From: Candidatus Krumholzibacteriia bacterium
Lineage (GTDB): Bacteria > Krumholzibacteriota > Krumholzibacteria > WVZY01 > JAKEHA01
Assembly: GCA_029863355.1 (NCBI GenBank)
Contig: JAOTVO010000074.1
Location: 1-10,346, forward strand
DNA length: 10,346 nt
Direction of reading: 5' to 3'
In this document: positions 1 through 6,574 of the stretch, in pieces
Numbering within the stretch: the first letter of the stretch is position 1
Layout of the letters: every line of letters starts with the position of its first letter
Notes under the pieces: generated by a model
What the model was told of the DNA's origin: nothing
The model's database searches: none
The model's input: only the letters and a program-made list of their open reading frames with translations
Made by a program: the position numbers and the translations under genes

Positions 1-1
1 G

Positions 2-160
2 GGCCGCTTCTACGGGCAGGCGCTCGAGGTGGACGGCGAGGTGTACATCGATGCCGACGAGCTCGAAGTCGGCAGCTTCGTTGATGTGATGGTCACGGAG
101 ACGGACACGTTCGACCTCAAGGGCGTGCCCGCAGCAACCACCCCTGCCACGGAGGATTGA
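2..160 (+). CDS. rimO: RimO, ribosomal protein S12 methylthiotransferase, C-terminal fragment
   Basis: Only the last 52 residues are inside the window; the reading frame is open from base 2 and ends at TGA 158-160. RimO is a radical-SAM enzyme that methylthiolates an aspartate of ribosomal protein S12. The visible part matches its C-terminal TRAM domain: residues reading DGEVYID, then EVGSFVDVMVTETD, then FDLKGV line up with the E. coli RimO ending (DGLVYLNG, GDILRVKVEHADEYDLWG). The radical-SAM CxxxCxxC region lies upstream and cannot be seen. A sister enzyme such as MiaB also ends in a TRAM domain, but the short tail ending soon after the D-L-K/W-G motif favours RimO. The stop overlaps the next start by one base (TGATG), so the next gene is probably translationally coupled. 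Confidence 0.82.
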   Translation, partial: GRFYGQALEVDGEVYIDADELEVGSFVDVMVTETDTFDLKGVPAATTPATED

Positions 161-852
161 TGCCGGTGCTTTCACGCGTCTCTCCGGTCGGCCGCGGCCG
201 GCGCGCTTGCGCGCTCGCGCTCGCGGCGCTCGCGGTCGCAGGAGCCCCCAGGGCTTTCGCCGACGAACCCGCGCGCACGAATCTGGACGTGATGACCAAT
301 CTCTCGCGGGCGGCGGCCGGGGAGCTCTATGCTGGCTTCGCAGCGAAGCTGGCGGGGCGCAGCGTGCGGCTGAAGCCGTACGCGGCCAACGAGGAGTACC
401 AGTTCGTCACCAGCGTTTTCACGCGCGTGCTCACGGAGAAGGGTGTGACGGTATACCCGCCCGCCGCCGGCGGGGAGCGCCCTGCCGCCGACAGCCTGGC
501 CGGCGAAGTCGTGTTCGAGTACCAGGTGATGTCGTTCACACTGTCCTACCCCAAGGTCTACCGGGCGCAGCTCATCGGCGGCAAGCGGGTGAAGCGGCGC
601 GCGGATGTGCACATCCTCGGTACGCTCTCTAGCGGCGCCGGGGGCGCGGTGAATTGGGTGGGCGAGGCGTCCCGCGAGGCGAGCGACCAGTTCCCGTACG
701 ACGAGCTCGGGCGCGTCGAGGAGGGCACTTTCCAGTTCACACGGCCCGGAGTCCCGTCGTCAGGTTGGGGTAAATACGTGGAGCCCGTCGTCGTCACGGG
801 CATCATCGTCGGGCTGGTGTATCTGTTTTTCTCGAATCAGAGTGACAGCTAG
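160..852 (+). CDS. Unrecognised exported protein with C-terminal membrane segment
   Basis: A 230-residue protein that I do not recognise. Residues 1-34 look like a Sec signal peptide: an Arg-rich start (RGRR at 12-15), an Ala/Leu core, and a cleavage site after AFA (32-34) before DEP. The middle (about 40-200) is a mixed alpha/beta region; the pattern near 75-105 (helix, then LTEKGVTVYPP) followed by beta-rich stretches loosely recalls FlgO/TolB-N/CsgG-type periplasmic domains, but this is only a resemblance. Residues about 207-225 (EPVVVTGIIVGLVYLFF) form one hydrophobic segment followed by a very short polar tail, so the mature protein may be anchored in the inner membrane by its C-terminus with the bulk in the periplasm. 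The start chosen is ATG 160, with GGAGG at 151-155; the TTG one codon earlier is less likely. It overlaps the next gene by 11 bases and lies just ahead of two TPR lipoproteins, so an envelope role is inferred. Confidence 0.8.
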   Translation: MPVLSRVSPVGRGRRACALALAALAVAGAPRAFADEPARTNLDVMTNLSRAAAGELYAGFAAKLAGRSVRLKPYAANEEYQFVTSVFTRVLTEKGVTVYPPAAGGERPAADSLAGEVVFEYQVMSFTLSYPKVYRAQLIGGKRVKRRADVHILGTLSSGAGGAVNWVGEASREASDQFPYDELGRVEEGTFQFTRPGVPSSGWGKYVEPVVVTGIIVGLVYLFFSNQSDS

Positions 853-1810
853 GCGATCCAGAATCGACCTTGCACGCCACGCGCTTCACTCCAAGCTCCA
901 CGTCATCCTTACGCGGCTGATCCTCCTGGGTTTCGTGGCGGCGCTGGCGGCCGGCTGTTCGGCCGAGAAGAGGGCGCTCGCGGAGATGCGCGAGGCGTAC
1001 GCGCGGGGACAGTACGAGGAGACCGTCGCGCTGTGCCGCCACGCGGTCCGGCGCGACCGGGCGAGCGCGGAGGTGCACTATCTCCACGGGGCCGCGCTGG
1101 TGGCGCTGGGGCGAGACTTCGAGGGCTTTCGTAAACTCGAGGAAGCCGCTCGGGGGGACGAGGATTGGGCGAGCGCGGCGGCGCAACTCCTCCTCGCGAC
1201 CGGGCGCGCCGACGTGGATGCGGGCAATCGCTCGCGCGGCGCGCGGCGCCTGCGAGAGGCGGTGGAGATTCACCCCGGCCTGACCCTGGGCTCGCAGCGC
1301 TACCTCGTGGCCCGAGCGTACTTCGAAGACAAGGACTACGCGCGCGCGGCAAGCCACTACGGCCAGGCCGTACGCGAGTACCCCGACACCGTGGCGGCCG
1401 AAGAGGCGTCGCTCGACCTGGCCGCCGCGTACGCGGAGCTGGGGCAGCGCGCCAACGCGCGGGAGACGCTGACGGCACTCCTGGCCCGACACCCGCGGGG
1501 CCGGCTGCGCGCGGACGCGAGCTGGCGACTGGCCGAACTCACCTACGACGAGGCGGAGCAGCAGTTCGTGGTGGGCAGCTACGACGCCGTGCCCGCCCTG
1601 GTGGAGGAGATGCTCGCGTTGACCAACAACCGCGGCCTGGAACAGAAGGGGCGCTTCCTCCTGGGGGAGGCGTACGAAGCAATGGGCGAGTTCACCCGCG
1701 CGTACGAGCAGTACCGCGAGGTGATCCGCGACGACCGCGGCGCGTCGGGACCCATCGTGGAGCGCGCCAAGGAGAAGATCGCCGCCATGCGGGAGGCGGG
1801 GCTCCTGTGA
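842..1810 (+). CDS. TPR-repeat lipoprotein
   Basis: A 322-residue lipoprotein built of tetratricopeptide-like helical repeats. The signal region is long (residues 1-38), with basic residues and then a hydrophobic run ending in the lipobox LAAGC; Cys39 is the expected lipidated residue. Ser40 at position +2 is not Asp, which under the E. coli rule points to the outer membrane. Repeats of the form A-x-x-x-Y-x-x-G-x-Y/F-x-x-A are visible from about residue 46 to the C-terminus, for example ARGQYEETVALC, FEDKDYARAASHY and EAMGEFTRAYEQY. The start is GTG 842, inside the end of the preceding gene; no good Shine-Dalgarno is seen, so translational coupling is likely, and no closer ATG/GTG/TTG leaves a usable signal peptide. 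The stop overlaps the bamD start (TGATG). It resembles BamD, YbgF/CpoB and generic TPR proteins; being next to bamD suggests an outer-membrane assembly or scaffold role, but its exact function is unknown. Confidence 0.85.
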   Translation: MTARRSRIDLARHALHSKLHVILTRLILLGFVAALAAGCSAEKRALAEMREAYARGQYEETVALCRHAVRRDRASAEVHYLHGAALVALGRDFEGFRKLEEAARGDEDWASAAAQLLLATGRADVDAGNRSRGARRLREAVEIHPGLTLGSQRYLVARAYFEDKDYARAASHYGQAVREYPDTVAAEEASLDLAAAYAELGQRANARETLTALLARHPRGRLRADASWRLAELTYDEAEQQFVVGSYDAVPALVEEMLALTNNRGLEQKGRFLLGEAYEAMGEFTRAYEQYREVIRDDRGASGPIVERAKEKIAAMREAGLL

Positions 1811-2574
1811 TGGGGCGTGTCGTTGCCCGCATCGCCGCGACGCTGGCCGCGGCACTCGCCGCCGCGTGGCTCACCGGGTGCGCGGGGAGCCTGCCCTCGA
1901 TTCCCGACACGCCGGCGGCGGTCATGGCGAAAGCGGACGCGCTCTTTGACCGCGAGAGCTACTTCCAGGCCTCGGAGCTCTACAGAGCCTTCCTCGAGCG
2001 CTACCCCGGTGACGACCGCAGCGACGCGGCGCAGTTCCGCCTGGCCGAGAGCTACTTCCGGGACGGCGAATACGAGTTGGCCTCCGTCGAGTACCAGATC
2101 CTGCTCGCCAACTACGGCTACAGCAGCCACGCGCCCGAGGCGCTTTACCGGATCGGCGTGTGCTTCTGGGAGCAGGCGCCCAAGGCGGTGCGCGACCAGC
2201 AGAAGTCGTACGACGCGCTGGCCAAGTTCGAGCAGTTCATCCAGACTTTCCCCGAGCACCCGCTCGTCCCCGAGGCGCAGGACTACGTGCGCCGGGTCCA
2301 CCGGCGCCTGGCGGAGAAGGCGATGATCGCCCTGCGCTGGTACTACAAGCGGGGCAGGTTCCAGGCGACGCTGATCTACTGCGACAAGATCATCGACAGC
2401 TACCCGGACAACGAGTTCTACGTCGAGGCGCTCTACCTCAAGGGCACCATCCTCTTCGCCTTCGGCGAAGTGGACGAGGCGGTGCAGCTGTTTTCCCGGG
2501 TCATGGCCTGGCCCGAAGACCTGCGCGTGAAAGCCTACGCCGAGGAGAAGCTCAAGGAGGCCCGCGAACGATGA
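1810..2574 (+). CDS. bamD: BamD, outer membrane protein assembly factor lipoprotein
   Basis: BamD is the essential lipoprotein of the BAM complex. It works with BamA on the periplasmic face of the outer membrane to fold beta-barrel proteins. The 254-residue product is close to the usual length (about 245). Residues 1-23 form a lipoprotein signal ending in LTGC, with Cys24 lipidated and Ala25 at +2 (outer-membrane sorting). The TPR pattern is typical of the family: SYFQASELYRAFLERYP (about residues 49-65), then ESYFRDGEYELASVEY, then the diagnostic EQAPKAVRDQQKSYDALAKF region, followed by EAQDYVRRVHRRLAEK and YYKRGRFQATLIYCDKI with D-S-Y-P-D-N. ATG 1810 overlaps the upstream stop by one base; GGGAGG (1791-1796) and GGGG (1798-1801) lie upstream. 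It ends in a four-base ATGA overlap with nadD. Identity as BamD rather than a generic TPR lipoprotein is well supported. Confidence 0.9.
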   Translation: MGRVVARIAATLAAALAAAWLTGCAGSLPSIPDTPAAVMAKADALFDRESYFQASELYRAFLERYPGDDRSDAAQFRLAESYFRDGEYELASVEYQILLANYGYSSHAPEALYRIGVCFWEQAPKAVRDQQKSYDALAKFEQFIQTFPEHPLVPEAQDYVRRVHRRLAEKAMIALRWYYKRGRFQATLIYCDKIIDSYPDNEFYVEALYLKGTILFAFGEVDEAVQLFSRVMAWPEDLRVKAYAEEKLKEARER

Positions 2575-3164
2575 GCGCGGCGCAGAGGATCGGCATCCTG
2601 GGCGGCAGCTTCGACCCGCCGCACGCGGCGCACACGACCATGGCGGTGAGCGCGCGCGAGACGCTCGGTCTGGCGCGCGTCCTCCTGGTGCCGGCCCCGC
2701 TCCCTCCGCACAAGGAGCCGTCGCGATTGACTCCATACGCGCTGCGGCTGGAGATGCTCGAGGCCGCGGTCGAGGGTTTGGAGGGCGTGGTGGTGGCGCC
2801 GCTGGAGGAGGGCCGCGAGGGTCCGTCGTACACGGTGGACCTCCTGCGCGCTTTCCGCGCTGCGCATCCGCGCGACGACATCTACTTCATCGTGGGTGCC
2901 GACAGCCTGCGCGACCTAGGCAGCTGGCGCGACCCCGAAGGCGTGCTGGCGTCCTGCACGCTGGCCGTCTTTCCCCGGGAGGGTGTGGACACGGCGCTGG
3001 CCGTGCCGGGTCCGGCGTCGGTGGTGGTCTTCGAGTCGCCGTTGGTGCCAATTTCTTCCACGGATATCCGCGCGCGAGCGCGAGCCGGCGCGTCTCTGGC
3101 GGGACTGGTGGCGCCGGCCGTCGAGGAGATCATCCGCTCGCGCGGACTGTACGCGGACGGTTGA
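2571..3164 (+). CDS. nadD: NadD, nicotinate-mononucleotide adenylyltransferase
   Basis: NadD transfers AMP from ATP to nicotinate mononucleotide, making deamido-NAD, the penultimate step of NAD synthesis, in the cytoplasm. The 197-residue product has the family length. The N-terminal nucleotide-binding signature GILGGSFDPPH starts at residue 8; the usual HxGH motif here reads HAAH (18-21), with Ala in place of the conserved Gly. Other family marks are present: VLLVPAPLPPHK (37-48), the FIVGADSL-then-SW region, and the C-terminal ISSTDIR motif (161-167), which contacts the nucleotide. The ATG start overlaps the bamD stop (ATGA) and is preceded by a strong AAGGAGG at 2554-2560. In many bacteria nadD is followed by rsfS; here polA follows directly, with ATG 3167 two bases after the nadD stop. 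Function is confident; the effect of the Gly-to-Ala change is not known from sequence. Confidence 0.93.
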   Translation: MSAAQRIGILGGSFDPPHAAHTTMAVSARETLGLARVLLVPAPLPPHKEPSRLTPYALRLEMLEAAVEGLEGVVVAPLEEGREGPSYTVDLLRAFRAAHPRDDIYFIVGADSLRDLGSWRDPEGVLASCTLAVFPREGVDTALAVPGPASVVVFESPLVPISSTDIRARARAGASLAGLVAPAVEEIIRSRGLYADG

Positions 3165-3166
3165 GG

Positions 3167-5938
3167 ATGGCTCTCTACCTGGTCGACGGACACGCCCTGG
3201 CCTACCGCTCCTATTTCGCCTTTGCCGGGCGGCCGCTGGTGAGCTCGAAAGGGGAGGAGACGAGCGCGGTCTACGGGTTCACCAATACCATGCTCGCGCT
3301 CCTCGAGCGCTTCCGCCCCTCCTTCGTCGCCGTCGCCTTCGACGCGGTGGAGAAGACTTTTCGCCACGACATCTACGAGGCGTACAAGGCGAATCGCGAG
3401 GAGATGCCGGACACGCTCAAGTACCAGCTCCCCGTGATCTTCGCCGTGCTCGACGCGATGCGCATTCCTCACCTGCTGTCACCGGGGTTCGAGGCGGACG
3501 ACATCATCGCCACGTTGACTCGTCGCTGGCGCGAACGCGTGCCCATCGGCATCGTATCCGGCGACAAGGACCTCTTCCAGCTCATCGACGCGCGCGTGCG
3601 CGTCATCCGCCCCGGGCGCGGGGGCGTGCTCGAAGCCGAGCTCGACGAAGCGGGACTGAAGCGACTGACCGGGCTGGAGCCGGGACAGATCCCCGATTTC
3701 CTCGCGCTCGTCGGCGACAGTTCGGACAACGTGCCCGGCGTGCACGGAATCGGCCAGAAGACGGCGCGCGCGTTGCTCGACGAGCACGGCTCGCTCGACG
3801 GGATCTACGCTGCGCTCGACGCCGTCGGCAGCGCGTCGGTGCGGCGCAAGCTGGAGGAGGGCCGCGAGGCGGCTCGTCTCTCGCGCCGGCTCGTCGAGCT
3901 GCGCGACGACGTGCCCGTGGCGGTGGAGCTCGAGGCGTTGGCGGCGCAGGATTTCCGCACGGACGAGTTCGCCGCCTTGCTGAGCGAGCTGGAGTTCCAC
4001 CGCATGCGCCGGCAGGTGTTCGCCGAGCCGCGGGGCGTGGAGGCGCACGCGGCGGTGCCGTCCCCGGCCGCCGCGCCCGCCCCGGAGCGGCCGCGCGCGG
4101 GGGACGAACCGAGCTACCGTGCCGTCGTGTCGGAGACCGAGCTGGCGCGTCTGTGCGAAGAGCTCTCCCGCGCGCCCGAGATCGCCGTCGACGTCGAGAC
4201 ATCCGGGCTCGACCCGATGCGGGCCGTGCTCGCCGGCGTGTCCCTGTGCGCGGAGCCGGGGTGGGCCTGGTACGTGCCCGTGGCCAGCGACGTCGAGAGC
4301 GGCGAGCCCGGGCTCTTCGCCGCGCCGCGCGCGCCCGGTCTGGGGCTGGACACCGTCCGGCGGTACCTGGCGCCGGTCCTGGCCGCGGAGCGGCCGGTGA
4401 AGGTGGGGCAGAACATCAAGTTCGACGAGATCGTGCTCGAGCGCGCGGGCATGCCGCTCGGCGGCATCGCCTTCGACACCATGATCGCGTCCTACTGCCT
4501 CGACCCGGCGCGGCGCAGCCACGGTCTCGACGCCCTGGCCCTGGATTTCTGCGCTCACCGGATGATCCCCTTCGAGTCGATGTTTCCAAAGCGCTCGGGA
4601 GCGAAGGACATTCGCACCGTGCCGCTGGAGAGGGTGGCGACGTACGCCGCCGAGGACGCGGATTACACGCTGCGGGTCCGGCACGCATTGGCCCCGCTCC
4701 TGGCCGCGTCGCGGGTGCGCGAGCTGTTCGAGGCGGTCGAGATGCCGCTGCGCGGGCTCCTCGCCCGCATGGAGATGACGGGCGTGCACGTGGACGTGGC
4801 GTTCCTCGAAGCGCTGTCGCGGGCGTACGGCGCGCGCGTGGCCGCGCTGGAGGAGCGCATCTACGACGCCGTCGGCGAGCGCTTTAACGTGAACTCGACG
4901 CCGAAGCTCCGCGAGATCCTCTTCGACCGCCTGGGCCTCTCGCCCGCGCGCCGCACGAAGACCGGCTACTCGACCGACGTGGACGTCCTCTCCGGTCTGG
5001 CCGGAACCCACCCGGTGATCCCGCTGCTCCTGGAGTACCGGCAACTCGTCAAGCTCAAGAGCACCTATGTCGACGCGTTGCCACGGCTGGTGCACCCCGC
5101 GACCGGTCGCGTCCACACGTCGTACAACCAGGCCGTGACCACGACGGGGCGCCTGTCGTCCTCGGACCCCAACCTGCAGAACATCCCCATCCGCACGGCC
5201 GAGGGGCGCGAGATCCGCAAGGCCTTCGCGGCGGGCGGCGAGAGCTGGACCTTGCTCGACGCCGACTACTCACAAATCGAGCTGAGGATACTGGCGCACC
5301 TCTCCGGCGACCGCGAGCTCATTCAGGCTTTCCGCGACGACGCCGACGTGCACCGGCGCACGGCGGCGCGTATCCTCGGGGTGGCCCCCGAGGCAATCTC
5401 CGGGGACATGCGCTCGCGCGCCAAGACGGTGAACTTCGGCATCATCTACGGGATGGGCGCGCGCGGACTGGCGCAGGCGCTCGACATCGACGTGGATGAG
5501 GCCCGGCGCTTCATAGCGGAGTATTTCCGCTCCTACCCGGGCGTGAAGCGCTTCATCGACGACACCATCGCGCGCGCGCGGCAGGACAAGTCCATCGAAA
5601 CCCTGCTGGGGCGCGCGCGCCGTTTGCCGGACATCGACAGCGCCAACGCGCGCTCGCGCGCGTTCAGCGAGCGCGTGGCGGTGAACACGCCTGTGCAGGG
5701 AACGGCGGCCGATATCATCAAGCTGGCCATGCTGGCCATCGACCGCCGGCTGCGCGAGCGAGCCCTGGGCGCGCGCATGATCCTGCAGGTGCACGACGAG
5801 CTTTTGTTCGAAGTGCCGCCGGCGGAGCTCGAGGAGACGAAGGCGTTGGTGCGAACGTGCATGGAGGAAGCGATCGCGCTCGACGTGCCGCTCAAGGTGG
5901 ACATGGGCGCGGGACCCAACTGGTACGAGGCGCACTGA
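3167..5938 (+). CDS. polA: DNA polymerase I
   Basis: Pol I (923 residues; E. coli has 928) removes RNA primers and fills gaps during replication and excision repair. All three domains look intact. The 5' nuclease (about 1-285) shows LVDGHALAYR with Asp7, TFRHDIYEAYKANR, FEADDIIATL, SGDKDLFQL and GDSSDNVPGVHGIGQKTA. A Pro/Ala-rich linker covers about 286-320. The 3'-5' proofreading domain keeps its acidic residues: Asp342 and Glu344 (DVETSGLD), Asp420 (QNIKFD), Tyr493 and Asp497 (YAAED). The polymerase has RLSSSDPNLQNIPIRT, motif A DADYSQIELR with catalytic Asp700, the O-helix Arg749, Lys753, Phe757 and Tyr761, and motif C VHDE with Asp877. Phe757 sits at the position that discriminates against dideoxynucleotides. 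The start is ATG 3167, preceded by only a weak GAGG; the in-frame TTG at 3161 would add two residues. It is coupled to nadD and coaE by gaps of 2 and 4 bases. Confidence 0.98.
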   Translation: MALYLVDGHALAYRSYFAFAGRPLVSSKGEETSAVYGFTNTMLALLERFRPSFVAVAFDAVEKTFRHDIYEAYKANREEMPDTLKYQLPVIFAVLDAMRIPHLLSPGFEADDIIATLTRRWRERVPIGIVSGDKDLFQLIDARVRVIRPGRGGVLEAELDEAGLKRLTGLEPGQIPDFLALVGDSSDNVPGVHGIGQKTARALLDEHGSLDGIYAALDAVGSASVRRKLEEGREAARLSRRLVELRDDVPVAVELEALAAQDFRTDEFAALLSELEFHRMRRQVFAEPRGVEAHAAVPSPAAAPAPERPRAGDEPSYRAVVSETELARLCEELSRAPEIAVDVETSGLDPMRAVLAGVSLCAEPGWAWYVPVASDVESGEPGLFAAPRAPGLGLDTVRRYLAPVLAAERPVKVGQNIKFDEIVLERAGMPLGGIAFDTMIASYCLDPARRSHGLDALALDFCAHRMIPFESMFPKRSGAKDIRTVPLERVATYAAEDADYTLRVRHALAPLLAASRVRELFEAVEMPLRGLLARMEMTGVHVDVAFLEALSRAYGARVAALEERIYDAVGERFNVNSTPKLREILFDRLGLSPARRTKTGYSTDVDVLSGLAGTHPVIPLLLEYRQLVKLKSTYVDALPRLVHPATGRVHTSYNQAVTTTGRLSSSDPNLQNIPIRTAEGREIRKAFAAGGESWTLLDADYSQIELRILAHLSGDRELIQAFRDDADVHRRTAARILGVAPEAISGDMRSRAKTVNFGIIYGMGARGLAQALDIDVDEARRFIAEYFRSYPGVKRFIDDTIARARQDKSIETLLGRARRLPDIDSANARSRAFSERVAVNTPVQGTAADIIKLAMLAIDRRLRERALGARMILQVHDELLFEVPPAELEETKALVRTCMEEAIALDVPLKVDMGAGPNWYEAH

Positions 5939-5942
5939 GGCG

Positions 5943-6557
5943 ATGCAGGGACGCACGACCATCATCGGTCTGGCCGGCGGCTCGGGGACGGGCAAGTCGA
6001 CGATCGCCGCGCACCTGGTGCGCCTGGGCGGCGTGCACATCGACGCCGACCGTATCGGCCACGATCTGCTCGCGCGCGACGCCGACGTGATCGCGATGGT
6101 GCGCGCCGCCTTCGGCGGCGAAATCGTCGGCGCCGGGGGTGCGGTGGACCGGCGCGCCCTAGGGCGGCGTGTCTTCTCGGACCCGGAAGCGCTGCGTCGC
6201 CTGGGCGCCATCGTCCACCCCGCCATCCTCCGCGGCTGCGCCGCGGCCGTGGGCGCGGCGGCGGCGGCCGGTGAACCGCTGGCCGTGGTCGATGCAGCCC
6301 TCCTCCTGGAGGTGGAAACGCGCATCGCCTGGGACCTGACCATCGCCCTGCGCTGCCCGCGCCCCGAGCGCGTGCGGCGGATCATGGCCAAGGGCGGATG
6401 GAGCGAGGAAGAGGTGCGTTTGCGCTTGGACAGCCAGGCGCACGTAGAGAAATCCTTTTACAAGGCGGACGCCGTCGTCGATACTGGGCGGCGGATGGAG
6501 GAAGTGCTCGCCGAGGTCGACCGCGTCGTGGCGGCCCGGCTCGGCGGCGCTCCTTAG
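5943..6557 (+). CDS. coaE: CoaE, dephospho-CoA kinase
   Basis: CoaE phosphorylates the 3'-hydroxyl of dephospho-CoA with ATP, the last step of coenzyme A synthesis, in the cytoplasm. The 204-residue product is of family size. The P-loop is at residues 12-20 (GGSGTGKST; most relatives read GGIGSGKST). It is followed by HIDADRIGHDLL with Asp34 and Asp36 (the family's DAD motif), DRRALGRRVFSDPEALRRLGAIVHPAI, VVDAALLLE (usually VVDxPLLFE) and a C-terminal lid/helix region with SQAHVEKSFYKADAVVD. Several positions are more divergent than usual, but the order of motifs is unmistakable. ATG 5943 lies four bases after the polA stop, with GAGG at 5937-5940 very close to the start, so coupling to polA is likely. 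The stop is TAG. The pairing polA-coaE is found in other bacteria too. Confidence 0.92.
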   Translation: MQGRTTIIGLAGGSGTGKSTIAAHLVRLGGVHIDADRIGHDLLARDADVIAMVRAAFGGEIVGAGGAVDRRALGRRVFSDPEALRRLGAIVHPAILRGCAAAVGAAAAAGEPLAVVDAALLLEVETRIAWDLTIALRCPRPERVRRIMAKGGWSEEEVRLRLDSQAHVEKSFYKADAVVDTGRRMEEVLAEVDRVVAARLGGAP

Positions 6558-6562
6558 CCCCC

Positions 6563-6568
6563 GAGGAG
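6563..6568 (+). promoter_or_regulatory. Shine-Dalgarno for prfB
   Basis: GAGGAG six bases upstream of GTG 6575, in the short gap after coaE. It supports GTG 6575 as the true start of prfB. That start also places the in-frame UGA at codon 26, the same codon number as in E. coli prfB. Confidence 0.75.
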
Positions 6569-6574
6569 ACGCCC

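Noticed and set aside
1165..1809. Possible long N-terminal extension of bamD from base 1165
   Set aside because: The upstream part is out of frame with the TPR lipoprotein gene and is low-complexity; a proper lipoprotein signal starts at ATG 1810.
803..1855. Long open frame on the minus strand opposite the TPR lipoprotein gene
   Set aside because: It lies fully antisense to well-supported genes, is rich in Arg, Ala, His and Pro typical of GC-rich shadow frames, and shows no recognisable domain.
2983..4887. 634-codon plus-strand frame overlapping polA in another frame
   Set aside because: The translation is almost wholly Arg/Ala/Gly/Pro, while the polA frame in the same bases carries intact catalytic motifs.
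3479..5116. 545-codon minus-strand open frame opposite polA
   Set aside because: It is antisense to clear Pol I domains; its low-complexity Arg/His/Val/Gly composition is that of a high-GC shadow.
5571..5622. Alternating GC runs that could form Z-DNA or mark a repeat
   Set aside because: They encode ordinary Arg/Ala codons inside a conserved Pol I region and match the overall base composition; nothing supports a separate function.
6558..6574. Intergenic gap between coaE and prfB as a promoter or terminator
   Set aside because: The gap is only 17 bases, mostly filled by the prfB ribosome-binding site, with no hairpin-plus-T run or -10/-35 pair.
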